Positions 55,118-64,000 of a DNA stretch of 64,000 bases are shown here, in pieces. The notes under the pieces are model-generated. The model did no database searches, had not been told where the DNA came from, and saw only the letters and a list, made by a program, of their open reading frames with translations. The stretch lies in assembly GCA_030527205.1 (NCBI GenBank), contig JAUNBG010000001.1, forward strand, positions 1 through 64,000. Reading direction: 5' to 3'. This DNA is from Planctomycetia bacterium. GTDB lineage: Bacteria; Planctomycetota; Planctomycetia; Pirellulales; Thermoguttaceae. Both the position numbers and the translations under genes were made by a program. Each line of letters opens with the position of its first letter. The stretch's first letter is position 1.

Positions 55118-56581
55118 TTAATTCCGATCAGAACAGTTGTTCGGAAATTTTAAAATGGGAGTTCTGGCCGCTCGCGTCTCATCGACTCGTTTAATAATAG
55201 TTGAATGCGGCGCTGTTTTAACTAATTCAGGATTTTCCCGACATTCTTTGGCTATTTGTTTCATTGCGGCAATAAAATCATCCAAACGTTCTTTCGATTC
55301 TGTTTCGGTTGGCTCAAACATCATCGCTTCATGAACGATCAGCGGAAAATAAATGGTTGGCGGATGATAACCGAAATCAATTAATCGTTTCGCAATGTCA
55401 AGCGCTCGGATGCCAAATTGTTCCTGTTTTTTTGAGGTTGCAACGAATTCATGCTTGCAAAGTTCATTATAAGGAATGTCATAATCTTCCGCCAAATGAT
55501 GTCGTAAATAATTGGCATTCAAAACGGCCTGTTCGCAAGCCTGACGAATTCCTTGCATTCCCAAACTTTTAATATAAGTATACGCCTTAACGCAGACGCC
55601 GAAATTTCCATAAAAAGTTTTGACTTTACCGATTGAAAGGGGGCGATTGTTGTTGAACCCATAAGTTCCGTCAGCCATTTTTTCGATTGTCGGATTGGGG
55701 AGAAACGGTTCCAAAAATTCTTTGACGCCAACCGTTCCTGCTCCCGGACCGCCGCCGCCATGAGGAGTCGCAAACGTTTTATGTAAATTATAATGAACAA
55801 TGTCAAAGCCCATATCGCCAGGCCGCGCAATTCCCATAATTGCGTTGAGATTTGCGCCATCATAATAAAGCAATCCGCCCGATTTATGAACGAGTTCCGA
55901 TATCTCAAGAATGTCTGTTTCAAAAAGCCCCAATGTATTTGGATTGGTCAACATTAAACCGGCGACGTCATTGCCCAATTTGGACTTTAAATCTTCTAAA
56001 TCAACGCGTCCTTTTTCATTCGATCGAATTTCGCGAACTTTAAATCCGACAACGGAAGCGGAAGCCGGATTGGTTCCGTGAGCGGAATCTGGAATAAGAA
56101 TAATGTTTCGCTTTTCGTCGTTGTTATATTTATGAAAAGCTCGAATAATCATCAAACCGGCCATTTCGCCCTGCGCTCCGGCGGCTGGTTGAAGCGAAAA
56201 ACGGGTCATTCCGCCAATATTCGCCAACATTAATTGGAGTTCATACATTAACTCCAAAGCGCCTTGAACAGTTTCAGGCGGTTGATAAGGATGAATATTG
56301 GCAAAACCAGGTTGAATAGCAGCCCATTCGTTGATTTTTGGGTTGTATTTCATTGTGCAAGAGCCGAGAGGATACATCCCATCGTCGACGCCAAAAGCGT
56401 AATGCGAGAGTTCAGTAAAATGGCGAACCGCTTCAACCTCGCTTAATTCAGGAATTCCGAGCGACGTTTCCCGCCAATGGGTTTCGGGAAGCGTTTCTTG
56501 AAGGTCAATTTCGGGAAGATCATGAATCGGGAACCGAAAATTGTTGCTCCCTTTGACATTTTTTTCAAATAGAAGTTTCAT
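55118..56581 (-). CDS. gcvPB: Glycine dehydrogenase (decarboxylating) subunit 2
   Basis: A 487-residue PLP enzyme half. The Schiff-base Lys is in [19 protein letters not shown], and [12 protein letters not shown] and [10 protein letters not shown] are conserved. With GcvPA it forms the P-protein that decarboxylates glycine. Two-subunit P-proteins occur in many anaerobes, Firmicutes and Planctomycetes. Its ATG overlaps the stop of gcvPA by one base (TAATG), so translation is coupled. T and H proteins are at 31.7-33.4 kb. Confidence 0.97.
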   Translation of the reverse strand: MKLLFEKNVKGSNNFRFPIHDLPEIDLQETLPETHWRETSLGIPELSEVEAVRHFTELSHYAFGVDDGMYPLGSCTMKYNPKINEWAAIQPGFANIHPYQPPETVQGALELMYELQLMLANIGGMTRFSLQPAAGAQGEMAGLMIIRAFHKYNNDEKRNIILIPDSAHGTNPASASVVGFKVREIRSNEKGRVDLEDLKSKLGNDVAGLMLTNPNTLGLFETDILEISELVHKSGGLLYYDGANLNAIMGIARPGDMGFDIVHYNLHKTFATPHGGGGPGAGTVGVKEFLEPFLPNPTIEKMADGTYGFNNNRPLSIGKVKTFYGNFGVCVKAYTYIKSLGMQGIRQACEQAVLNANYLRHHLAEDYDIPYNELCKHEFVATSKKQEQFGIRALDIAKRLIDFGYHPPTIYFPLIVHEAMMFEPTETESKERLDDFIAAMKQIAKECRENPELVKTAPHSTIIKRVDETRAARTPILKFPNNCSDRN

Positions 56582-57957
56582 TATTCGTTTTCCCCTTTCA
56601 GTTCATTATTAAGTTGTTCTTTATTCGTTGAGCTGATTTCTTGAGAGAATGTCGTCATTAATTCGACAAGTTCATCGATTTCATCCCGCGTTCGTTTTTC
56701 CGTAAACGCGAAAAGAAGACCTTTTTCCAATTCGTAACCGCCGATAATCCCATATTCCAATAATTTTTTGTTGACAAAATGCGGATTGGCGACGTTGACG
56801 ACAAATTCTCGAAAAAAAGGAACGTTATGCGGAAAGGTAAACCCTGCTTCAGCGAAAAGAGAATGAGCATATTGAGCCATTCGATGCGAACTGAGCGCCG
56901 CCTGTTTGAGTCCAAACGGTCCTACGAAAGTCAAATACATTAAGACAGTCAACGCATTAAGAGCCTGATTGGAACAAATATTGGAGTTGGCTTTTTCTCG
57001 ACGAATATGTTGTTCGCGAGCTTGAAGCGTTAAAACGAAAGAGCGTTTTCCATTTTCATCGACCGTTTGCCCAACAAGGCGACCGGGAATTTTGCGAAGC
57101 AGTTTATGGGTTACGGCCATAAAACCTAAATGCGGTCCGCCAAAACTCATTGAATTTCCGAGAACCTGAGCGTCGCCAACCGCGATATCGGCTCCCCATT
57201 CTCCCGGCGATTTTAACATCGAAAGAACAATTGGATCGACCGACATAATGACAAGAGCGTCTGTTTTTTCGCGAACCATTTGAATAATGTCGGCAACCGC
57301 TTCCAAATTGCCATAAAAGTTCGGATATTGAATGACGACGCCAGCGACTTCGCTGCTCAAGTAAGCCGGCAAAAGTTCGAGATCAATTTGTCCATTCTTT
57401 TCCGGAATGAAACGAATTTCCATTTGATCGGAAATCGAATAGGTCTTGACAATTTGGGCATAATCCGGATGAAGCGTTTTCGGCAAAAGAATGATTCGCT
57501 TTTTGCTTACTTCAGCGGCAACTTGACAAGCTTGAGCCAAAGCGCTTCCGCCGCAATAAAGCGAAGCATTGGCGATATCCATTCCCGTCAAATTGCAAAT
57601 AAGCGTTTGATATTCAAAAATGGACTGCAATATGCCTTGACTTATTTCCGGTTGATATGGCGTATAGGCTGTATAGAATTCTGATCTGGCAATCAATTGC
57701 GAAACAGCCGCCGGAATATAATGATCATAACAACCGGCTCCAAGGAAAATGGCGCAATCATCTGAAGTTTCATTAAGAAAAGCGAGTTCGTCAAGCTGAC
57801 GTCGAACCGACAATTCCGACATTCCATAGCTTTCAGGAAGAACGCATTTCTCTTTAATGACATTCGGGACATCTGAAAAAAGTTCGTCCAGCGTAAAAAG
57901 TCCAACGGAAGTCAACATTTCTTTGACAACCGCATTAGGGTTTGGAGTATATCGCAT
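56581..57957 (-). CDS. gcvPA: Glycine dehydrogenase (decarboxylating) subunit 1
   Basis: A 458-residue PLP-fold subunit without the catalytic Lys. It begins [14 protein letters not shown], has [15 protein letters not shown] (the diagnostic N-terminal block) and [19 protein letters not shown], and ends with an acidic tail. It pairs with GcvPB. The start lies in the first ATG of the frame. No obvious glycine riboswitch was found in the 950 bp upstream. Confidence 0.97.
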   Translation of the reverse strand: MRYTPNPNAVVKEMLTSVGLFTLDELFSDVPNVIKEKCVLPESYGMSELSVRRQLDELAFLNETSDDCAIFLGAGCYDHYIPAAVSQLIARSEFYTAYTPYQPEISQGILQSIFEYQTLICNLTGMDIANASLYCGGSALAQACQVAAEVSKKRIILLPKTLHPDYAQIVKTYSISDQMEIRFIPEKNGQIDLELLPAYLSSEVAGVVIQYPNFYGNLEAVADIIQMVREKTDALVIMSVDPIVLSMLKSPGEWGADIAVGDAQVLGNSMSFGGPHLGFMAVTHKLLRKIPGRLVGQTVDENGKRSFVLTLQAREQHIRREKANSNICSNQALNALTVLMYLTFVGPFGLKQAALSSHRMAQYAHSLFAEAGFTFPHNVPFFREFVVNVANPHFVNKKLLEYGIIGGYELEKGLLFAFTEKRTRDEIDELVELMTTFSQEISSTNKEQLNNELKGENE

Positions 57958-58908
57958 TGTTTTAACTTTGAATCTTGTTTGAAAAGCAAAAAACGGACAA
58001 CAATAAAAAGATACTAATAATTCATAAGGATTTTGTCAACAGGTTTTGTTGAAGGACAGTTTTAAGTTGACTTGACTGAGGCAATTTGACAGGGACAACA
58101 GCGGTTTTATTGATCAACGATTTCTGGAAAAAGGTCAAACGGATTAGTTTGAATCAAACGATAAAAAACAGCCGGTTTCGGCCAGTTCAGGAAAAACAAA
58201 TTAAGTCTTTTGAAAAAATATATTTAAGAGATTAAAAAATAATGTCTCTTTGTATTTTAACTCAAAGCGAAAAATGGTCAAGCAATTGCAGATTCTGAGC
58301 AAAATTTGAAGTTTTTACGAATAACGCAAAAAGACAAAATATTATGATGTCCGGCCTTATCGGGCTTTCGAAGAAAAAAACCGAGATTTCAATAGGCTTG
58401 AGAAAGAATGAAAAAAAGGGATAAACTTGAATCTTTTTCTGCAATATAATCATAATATTTAAAAGAACTAATAAAGAACCATGAATAATAACGATAATTT
58501 TGCTTTTTTGATTGAACTTCATAGGTTTTTCTTGCCGAATATTTATCAACAAGATTATTTATATCGTTTCTGATTCATCAATTTTCTTTTTTCAATAGCT
58601 TGGTCCCGATATCGAGTCAAGCTATTGGAAATCCCGATTTGTCGGGTTGAAAACAAGGCGACGCCGCCGGCAAAAAGTCGAAGCTCTGAGCGTTTGTCTG
58701 GGAGTTATAATTGCCGTTGCCTCAAAGCCTTTTTGTCCTGGCGAACGCAAAAAAACAGACGGTTCAAATAACTTGAAAATTAACAGCGAAAATTGTTATT
58801 GAAGTCGGGCAACGAAAAAAGAGAAAATATATTTAGTTCAGATTCAAAATAAAAGGTTCGATTCCCTTCAAATAAGATTTGCGAATATTGTTGTTAAAGG
58901 ATTCAAAT
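57958..58908. other. 950-bp gene-free region with two hairpins
   Basis: No supported ORF. Two adjacent perfect hairpins lie at 58593-58627 and 58633-58646. A family-3-like stretch is near 58340-58410. The region from 58590 to 58790 is more GC-rich and structured than its surroundings and could hold a small RNA, but no known RNA family was recognised. Confidence 0.5.
58593..58646. repeat. Two adjacent perfect hairpins
   Basis: First: CAATAGCTTG (58593-58602) and CAAGCTATTG (58618-58627), 10 bp, 15-nt loop. Second: CCCGA (58633-58637) and TCGGG (58642-58646), 4-nt loop. Neither is followed by a T-run. Confidence 0.55.
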
Positions 58909-59379
58909 ATGCAAAAAAAATGGCTTTTTATGCTTGGAGCAATTCTGATTTTTTCAAACGGTTGCGTTTTGGGACAGCGTCAGACGCTAAGACAAAGTTT
59001 CGATGGACGAGGACCTATTCTTGCGGCCTCTTCCTGTTTTCAACGGCTTCAAACAACTGAACCTTATATGGGTTCTCCCGTTTATATGGTCAATGGAGGC
59101 CCTGATATTTATTCCTCTGTATATGGACGCCCTTGTTTAAATGCGCCGGGTCTTCTCGGCGATCGGGTTGATCCTTTTGATGATCAAGGACCTTTTGCAA
59201 GAAATATGACGGCTCGTAATGCCCGAATAAATGCTATTCGAAATGGCGCTGCGAACCGTCAACGATTGTTTGGAAACAATCGTTTTGGAAATGATGACGT
59301 TTTCTTTTATCCTCAGTATACGCCGACAAGAAGTCCCCGGGATTTTCTTGCGCCTAATCCGCCAACAATAGGGCAATGA
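58909..59379 (+). CDS. Small predicted lipoprotein
   Basis: A 156-residue protein with a signal sequence (1-18) and a lipobox-like SNGC with Cys19. The mature part is Gly/Asn/Arg-rich with no recognisable domain (NAIRNGAANRQRLFGNNRFG; ends PNPPTIGQ). AAAGGA lies eight bases before ATG 58909; the frame opens to 58879. Probably anchored to a membrane. Confidence 0.7.
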   Translation: MQKKWLFMLGAILIFSNGCVLGQRQTLRQSFDGRGPILAASSCFQRLQTTEPYMGSPVYMVNGGPDIYSSVYGRPCLNAPGLLGDRVDPFDDQGPFARNMTARNARINAIRNGAANRQRLFGNNRFGNDDVFFYPQYTPTRSPRDFLAPNPPTIGQ

Positions 59380-59637
59380 ATTCTGTCTGATTTATATTTA
59401 TCATTTTGATTATCGGTTTATTGACGATTAATATGTTTTTGGGATTGATTTCTGTTAAATCCTGTTGAAAATCAAAGAAATTTGCGTTTGCGAGCCCGAT
59501 TGTCTCGGGCAAATAAATGAAAATACAATCTTTTGGTTAATTATATTTTCCTGTCAAAACAAATCAGAATTATTTTCGGTTAATTCTTTTAAACGGATCG
59601 AAACATTGAGGGGCAACAACCCCCTTTTGCGTTAATA

Positions 59638-59686
59638 CTCAATTCTATTGAAAAAAAGATCGAAAAAGATTTTCAATAGAATTGAG
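59638..59686. repeat. 16-bp perfect palindrome
   Basis: CTCAATTCTATTGAAA (59638-59653) and TTTCAATAGAATTGAG (59671-59686), 17-nt loop. It lies between the convergent lipoprotein and acidic-protein genes. No T-run flanks it. The interval 59380-59715 holds nothing else that I can support. Confidence 0.75.
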
Positions 59687-59715
59687 TCGAATATTTTCGA
59701 AAAGGCCAGGAAATC

Positions 59716-60279
59716 TCAAATATCCTCAACGTCGTCGTCATCGCTGACAAAAGTATTTTCGTCCGTATCAAGATCGTCAAAATCTTCAAAAGGATCAATT
59801 TCTATTTCTTCTTCAGAAACGATATCATTTTCATCGTCATCAGAGTATGGATCAGGAAAATCTTCAAGATCATCATCGGGAAGCGGTTCAAAATCTTCGT
59901 CGAAATCATCGTCAAAGTCGTCGTATTCAAAATCGTCGTCATATTTGTAGTCGTCAGAAATGAAATTAAAGGACGAGAACGGCGATTCCTGATCAATGCC
60001 AAACGCGATAAAACCGGAAACGAATGGTTTGAAAATATTGTCGTTGAGAACTTCAATTTCTTGATTCTTTTGTTGAAACAAATCAATTTTTAACGGAGAA
60101 ACAACAATTTCCGAAGTCAAATGAGTTGTTATCGTTTGAATTGTTTGATCTTCAAAATGATTGCAAATCCCGTTTCCTGCTTCCGAAGTTTGGAAGGACG
60201 AGCTATAAATGTGACCCAATCGGGGGTTGGATCCAAATTGACAAGATATATTCATTGAAGTCAAATATAAAGATTCCAT
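59716..60279 (-). CDS. Hypothetical protein with an Asp/Glu-rich C-terminus
   Basis: A 187-residue protein. The first 105 residues have no recognised domain. The last 75 are almost entirely Asp, Glu, Phe and Tyr (for example DDFDDDFDEDFEPLPDDD). A strong AAAGGAGG lies 11-12 bases before ATG 60279, a little far. The acidic tail could bind metal or basic partners, for example ribosomal or DNA-binding proteins. No signal peptide is seen. The Ser-rich frame on the other strand is a shadow of this composition. Confidence 0.65.
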   Translation of the reverse strand: MESLYLTSMNISCQFGSNPRLGHIYSSSFQTSEAGNGICNHFEDQTIQTITTHLTSEIVVSPLKIDLFQQKNQEIEVLNDNIFKPFVSGFIAFGIDQESPFSSFNFISDDYKYDDDFEYDDFDDDFDEDFEPLPDDDLEDFPDPYSDDDENDIVSEEEIEIDPFEDFDDLDTDENTFVSDDDDVEDI

Positions 60280-60733
60280 AAAAATCTCGAACCTCCTTTT
60301 AATTCGATGACTTCTTTCAAAAAGAATAATGATCATTTTATTTAACATTCAGACAGGAACAGCCATTTTAACAATCTTTTAGAAAGAGGAAAAGGGCTGC
60401 TTCAAAACTTTTTTTAACTCGAACAAAAATTTTTTATTTTTTGGAAATTTTTCTTAGGGTCTGTCCATTTTGATGTTTTTTTCTAAAATAAAAAGAATGT
60501 TTAAAAAGCGGAAATGGTTAAATGAATATTCAGCTTTTCTGAATGACGAAATTTGTCTTTATGTTGAGTTGGACCAGGCAGGGGGCGATTTTATTCTCAA
60601 ACCGGTTTAAAAAATCGGATATTAAGTTTTGTTTGTCCCTGACGTCAAACAATTTTTGAAGGCAAAAAAATAATGCGTTTCATTTGGGGACGAAATTAAA
60701 CTTTTATTGAACGAGGTTATTTGGAGATTTATT
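60280..60733. other. Intergenic stretch upstream of aspS
   Basis: 454 bp between the divergent acidic-protein and aspS genes. It is AT-rich, with runs of T near 60405-60480. No clear promoter pair, repeat or ORF is recognised. Confidence 0.35.
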
Positions 60734-62539
60734 GTGTTAAGATCAAAAACATGCGGCGAATTACGATTGAGTGATCAAGGAAAAACGGTTACGCTTTGCG
60801 GTTGGGTTGATTCCGCTCGCGATCACAGCGGTGTCTTTTTTGTCAACATTCGAGATCGCTATGGAAAAACGCAAACGGTTTTCTATTCAACAATGGACGC
60901 CGAGCAATTCAACCTTGTTCGAACCTTAAGAAATGAAGACGTCATTCGAATCATTGGCGAAGTCATTGCTCGACCGGAAGGACTTGTCAATCCGAAAATG
61001 CCAACCGGCGAAATTGAAGTCAAAGTTGAAAAACTTGAAATTCTGAATCGTTCGGAAGTTGTTCCATTTTTGCCGGGCGCTCCGGAAATTCCTTCCGATG
61101 AAATGCGAATGAAATATCGTTTTATTGATCTGCGTCGTCCTGAAATGCAACGAGTTCTGATTATTCGTCATAAAATAACAAAAGTTCTTCGCGATTATTT
61201 TGACGAAAACGGTTTTATTGAAGTTGAAACGCCGATTTTGGGCAAAAGTACTCCGGAAGGCGCTCGCGATTATCTCGTTCCGAGTCGAGTTTCGCAAGGG
61301 GCTTTTTATGCGCTTCCGCAATCGCCGCAACTTTATAAACAACTGCTCATGATTGCCGGTTATGATCGTTATTTTCAGATTGCCCGTTGCTTTCGCGACG
61401 AAGACCTTCGAGCGGATCGTCAGCCGGAATTTACGCAATTAGACGTCGAAATGTCGTTCATCGAAATGGAAGACATTCTCGAAATCATGAGTCGTCTTGT
61501 TGTTCGTTTAATGAAAAATATTCTTGATCGGGATATTTCCTTGCCGATTCCGCGAATTTCTTATGATGAAGCAATGGAACGGTTCGGGCATGACGCTCCG
61601 GATTTGCGATTTGGAATGGAACTCAAGGATATTACCGATATTGCCCAATCTGTCGATTTTAAAGTTTTTCGATCCGTTGCCGAAAACGGCGGACGCGTTC
61701 GGGGGATCAATGTTAAAAATGCTGCCGACCAATTCAGCCGAAAAGATATTGACGGTTTAACCGCTTGGACTGCGGAACAGTTTGGAGCCAAAGGTCTCGT
61801 TTGGTTCAAAGTTGACGCCAATGGGAAATTGACCGGTTCCAGCGCAAAAAATTTCAGCGACGAATCTCTTGCGGCAATAGGAAATCGTTTGGAAGCAGAA
61901 CCAAATGATTTTCTGCTTTTTTCTTCAGATTCTTTTGGAATGACTTGCCGGGTTTTGAATGGATTGCGACGACGTTTGGCGGCTCAATTGAATTTAATCG
62001 ATCCCAATGAAATGAATTTCTGTTGGGTCGTTAAATTTCCGATGTTCGATTGGGACGAAGAAGAAAATCGCTGGGTCGCAACTCATCATCCGTTTACAGC
62101 GCCGTTAAAAGAAGATTTGCAATATCTTGAAAGCGATCCGGGTCGAATTCGAGCGCAAGCTTATGATTTGGTTTTGAACGGTTTTGAGGTCGGCGGCGGA
62201 ACGATCCGAATTCATGATTCAGAGACGCAAAACCGCGTTTTTTCTTTGCTCGGAATGACTCGCGAAATGGCCAAGCAACAATTTGGATTCCTTTTGGACG
62301 CTCTTCAATTTGGCGCCCCGCCGCATGGAGGACTTGCTTTCGGTTTGGATCGTCTGGTTATGCTTTTTGCTAAAATGGATAATATTCGCGACTGTATCGC
62401 TTTCCCCAAAACAGCCAAAGCGACTGATTTAATGACTGGCGCTCCGAGCCCCGTCGCCCCAAAACAATTGGATGAGTTGGCTATTAAAACTGTTTTGCCC
62501 GAATCAAATCAGAATCTCAAGACGATCGAAAATTCCTGA
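60734..62539 (+). CDS. aspS: Aspartyl-tRNA synthetase, probably non-discriminating
   Basis: A 601-residue bacterial-type class II synthetase. It has an OB-fold anticodon domain (LCGWVDSARDHSGVFFVNIRD), motif 2 ARCFRDEDLRADRQPEFTQLD, an inserted GAD domain (about 290-420) and motif 3 GLAFGLDRLVMLFA. GTG 60734 is chosen because GGAG lies seven bases before it and the usual LRSKTCGELR start follows. With that start, residue 31 is His and residue 83 is Gly. In Pseudomonas aeruginosa these identities mark the non-discriminating enzyme, which also charges tRNA-Asn, to be amidated by GatCAB. GatCAB genes are not in this window. Confidence 0.96.
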   Translation: MLRSKTCGELRLSDQGKTVTLCGWVDSARDHSGVFFVNIRDRYGKTQTVFYSTMDAEQFNLVRTLRNEDVIRIIGEVIARPEGLVNPKMPTGEIEVKVEKLEILNRSEVVPFLPGAPEIPSDEMRMKYRFIDLRRPEMQRVLIIRHKITKVLRDYFDENGFIEVETPILGKSTPEGARDYLVPSRVSQGAFYALPQSPQLYKQLLMIAGYDRYFQIARCFRDEDLRADRQPEFTQLDVEMSFIEMEDILEIMSRLVVRLMKNILDRDISLPIPRISYDEAMERFGHDAPDLRFGMELKDITDIAQSVDFKVFRSVAENGGRVRGINVKNAADQFSRKDIDGLTAWTAEQFGAKGLVWFKVDANGKLTGSSAKNFSDESLAAIGNRLEAEPNDFLLFSSDSFGMTCRVLNGLRRRLAAQLNLIDPNEMNFCWVVKFPMFDWDEEENRWVATHHPFTAPLKEDLQYLESDPGRIRAQAYDLVLNGFEVGGGTIRIHDSETQNRVFSLLGMTREMAKQQFGFLLDALQFGAPPHGGLAFGLDRLVMLFAKMDNIRDCIAFPKTAKATDLMTGAPSPVAPKQLDELAIKTVLPESNQNLKTIENS

Positions 62540-62661
62540 TTTTTCTGTTCGTCTGCCAGGCAAAGGCGGCGGATTTTTCAAGACGGAACAAGTTTATCGC
62601 CCATTCCGTCTCCCGAATAAAAAGGATTTTAATTCTTTTCGAGCAAATCCTGTCGTTTGCT

Positions 62662-62810
62662 GTTTTGTGAATATTATAAATAGACGTCGGTTGGTTTTTC
62701 CAAAGAGTCGGGATGACTCTTTGGATCCGATGCGGACGAGACGTTCGCGCTCCAGTTTTGTTTGCTCTGCGACAGGGACAACCGATAAATAGAAATTCAA
62801 CAGAGCGCTG
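62662..62810 (+). repeat. Dispersed repeat family 1, copy C (~149 bp)
   Basis: Matches copies A and B throughout. It has the strongest hairpin: CCAAAGAGTC and GACTCTTTGG with loop GGGAT. It lies between aspS and mnmG, where no other gene is seen. A weak stem (CTGCC/GGCGG) with a T-run near 62555-62578 may end the aspS transcript. Confidence 0.88.
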
Positions 62811-62888
62811 GATTGATTTTGGAAAAATTAAATTAATTAATGGTTCAGAATAGAAATTTTTTGACTTTTATGATTTGCGTTTGAATTT

Positions 62889-64000
62889 ATGGATTCTTTT
62901 TATGATTATGACGTCGTTGTTGTCGGCGCTGGCCATGCCGGAACGGAAGCGGCTTTGGCGGCTGCCCGTCTTGGCGCCAAAACGGTTCTTTTGACTGCTA
63001 ATCTGGATACCGTTGCGCAAATGAGTTGCAATCCGGCCATTGGCGGCGTCGGCAAAGGGCATATTGTTCGAGAAATTGACGCTCTGGGCGGGGCAATGGG
63101 ACGGGCAATCGACGCAACCGGCATTCAGTTTCGGATGTTAAATGTCCGCAAAGGTCCCGCAATGCAAGGACCTCGCGCGCAAGCGGACAAACGGCGCTAT
63201 CAAGACGAAATCAAACGAATTGTTGAGGAACAGCCGAATCTTCATTTGCGTCAGGAAAAGGTCATTGAGGTTTTGACGGAATCGTTTTCAAATGAATTTC
63301 CGGATTGTGACCAGCAAATTATTGGCGTTCGAGTTGTTGGCGACGCGATTTATCGAGCCAAATCGGTTGTTCTTTGTTGCGGAACGTTTATGCGCGGTCT
63401 GATTCATATTGGTTCGCTTCAATTTCCCGGCGGTCGGGCAAGCGAAGCGCCAGCTAACCGAATCAGCGAGTCGCTTTTAAAAGCTGGAATTCAACTTTCC
63501 CGATTCAAGACGGGAACCCCGGCCAGACTTAACGGAAAAACGATTTGTTATAGCCGGCTTGAACGTCAGGACGGCGACGAAACTCCGCGCCCGTTTTCTT
63601 TTTTGAATCGAAAAATTGAGATTGAGCAGATTCCTTGCTGGATGACTTATACAAATCCGGCTCTTCATCAGTTTATTCGCGATAATTTTTCGCGGGCGCC
63701 AATGTTCAGCGGTCAAATATCTTCGACCGGTCCGCGATATTGTCCTTCGATCGAGACCAAAATCGATCGTTTTGGCGAAAAGGAACGTCATCAACTTTAT
63801 TTGGAGCCGGAAAGTCGAACAACGAATGAAGTCTATATTAATGGGCTTTCGACAAGTTTTCCCCGCGACATTCAGGATCAAATGATTCGAATGATCGCCG
63901 GTCTTGAAAACGCTCAAATTATGCGTTACGCTTATGCGATTGAATATGATTATGCGCCGCCGCATCAGCTCAAAGCGTCTTTGGAAACCAAAAAAATCGC
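62889..64000 (+). CDS. mnmG: tRNA uridine-5-carboxymethylaminomethyl modification enzyme, N-terminal part (cut by window end)
   Basis: About 370 residues are visible, still open at the last base. FAD-binding VVVVGAGHAGTEAALAAAR is near the N-terminus, then CNPAIGGVGKGHIVREIDAL, RKGPAMQGPRAQADK and GRASEAPANRISESLL, then GTPARLNGKT: all MnmG (GidA) hallmarks. With MnmE it modifies U34 of tRNAs read by split codons. ATG 62889 has no strong ribosome binding site, but it puts the FAD motif at residue 9 as usual. The 3' end is outside the window. Confidence 0.95.
   Translation, partial: MDSFYDYDVVVVGAGHAGTEAALAAARLGAKTVLLTANLDTVAQMSCNPAIGGVGKGHIVREIDALGGAMGRAIDATGIQFRMLNVRKGPAMQGPRAQADKRRYQDEIKRIVEEQPNLHLRQEKVIEVLTESFSNEFPDCDQQIIGVRVVGDAIYRAKSVVLCCGTFMRGLIHIGSLQFPGGRASEAPANRISESLLKAGIQLSRFKTGTPARLNGKTICYSRLERQDGDETPRPFSFLNRKIEIEQIPCWMTYTNPALHQFIRDNFSRAPMFSGQISSTGPRYCPSIETKIDRFGEKERHQLYLEPESRTTNEVYINGLSTSFPRDIQDQMIRMIAGLENAQIMRYAYAIEYDYAPPHQLKASLETKKI

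Noticed and set aside
58855-58880. GGTTCGATTCCC, resembling a tRNA T-loop
   Set aside because: The flanking bases do not form a T stem or an acceptor stem, and no D or anticodon arm is found upstream.
59648-59950. Serine-rich 100-residue plus-strand frame
   Set aside because: It is the antisense shadow of the Asp/Glu codons of the acidic protein on the minus strand, which has a strong ribosome binding site.

Overview
The window looks like a chromosomal segment of an AT-rich member of the Planctomycetota, or a close relative. This is an inference from gene content: secreted DUF1080 and DUF4091 proteins, an HTH-receiver fusion protein, a membrane-embedded GspE-like protein beside PilT, a PP2C phosphatase with transmembrane segments, an ExbB with a signal peptide, and a UvrC that stops before the usual HhH tail. 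No rRNA, tRNA, CRISPR array, prophage or complete insertion sequence was seen. About 43 protein genes are supported. Many start with clear GGAG/AGGA-type ribosome binding sites.

Layout. 1-10 kb: HTH-receiver regulator, ROK sugar kinase, Hsp70-like ATPase, HU, NlpC/P60 hydrolase, hybrid cluster protein. 10-22 kb, mostly minus strand: FliF-like M-ring protein, DUF1080 protein, TcdA, TatD, a small lipoprotein, UDP-glucuronate decarboxylase, DinG-type helicase, membrane proteins. 23-29 kb, minus strand: degenerate GspE-like protein, PilT ATPase, PP2C phosphatase, membrane protein. 29.1-30.5 kb: a gene-free stretch with decamer repeats. 30.5-44 kb, plus strand: purQ, gcvT, gcvH, ilvN, ilvC, a radical SAM protein, then hpf-ptsN-ptsH-ptsI, a Tat-signal protein and an exbB-exbD pair. 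44-58 kb: membrane protein, dicluster ferredoxin protein, large DUF4091 protein, YugP-type peptidase, uvrC, protoporphyrinogen oxidase, gcvPB and gcvPA. 58.9-64 kb: lipoprotein, aspartate-rich protein, aspS, and mnmG cut by the window end.

How genes connect. Glycine cleavage is split over two loci: gcvT/gcvH at 31.7-33.4 kb and gcvPA/gcvPB at 55.1-58.0 kb. hpf, ptsN, ptsH and ptsI resemble a nitrogen-type regulatory PTS, with no sugar permease in view. AspS carries the two residues (His31, Gly83) typical of a non-discriminating enzyme, predicting indirect Asn-tRNA synthesis through GatCAB.

The most unusual content is between genes. At least four dispersed repeat families occur in 64 kb: (1) a ~149-bp element in three copies with a hairpin whose arms covary; (2) a 112-bp MITE-like element in three equal-length copies with 17-bp terminal inverted repeats; (3) a degenerate ~95-bp element in nine or more copies; (4) a ~275-bp element in two copies with an inner inverted repeat of up to 22 bp. 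Several more perfect palindromes and a cluster of three hairpins upstream of gcvT are also described. All function calls are from sequence reading only; no database search was run.
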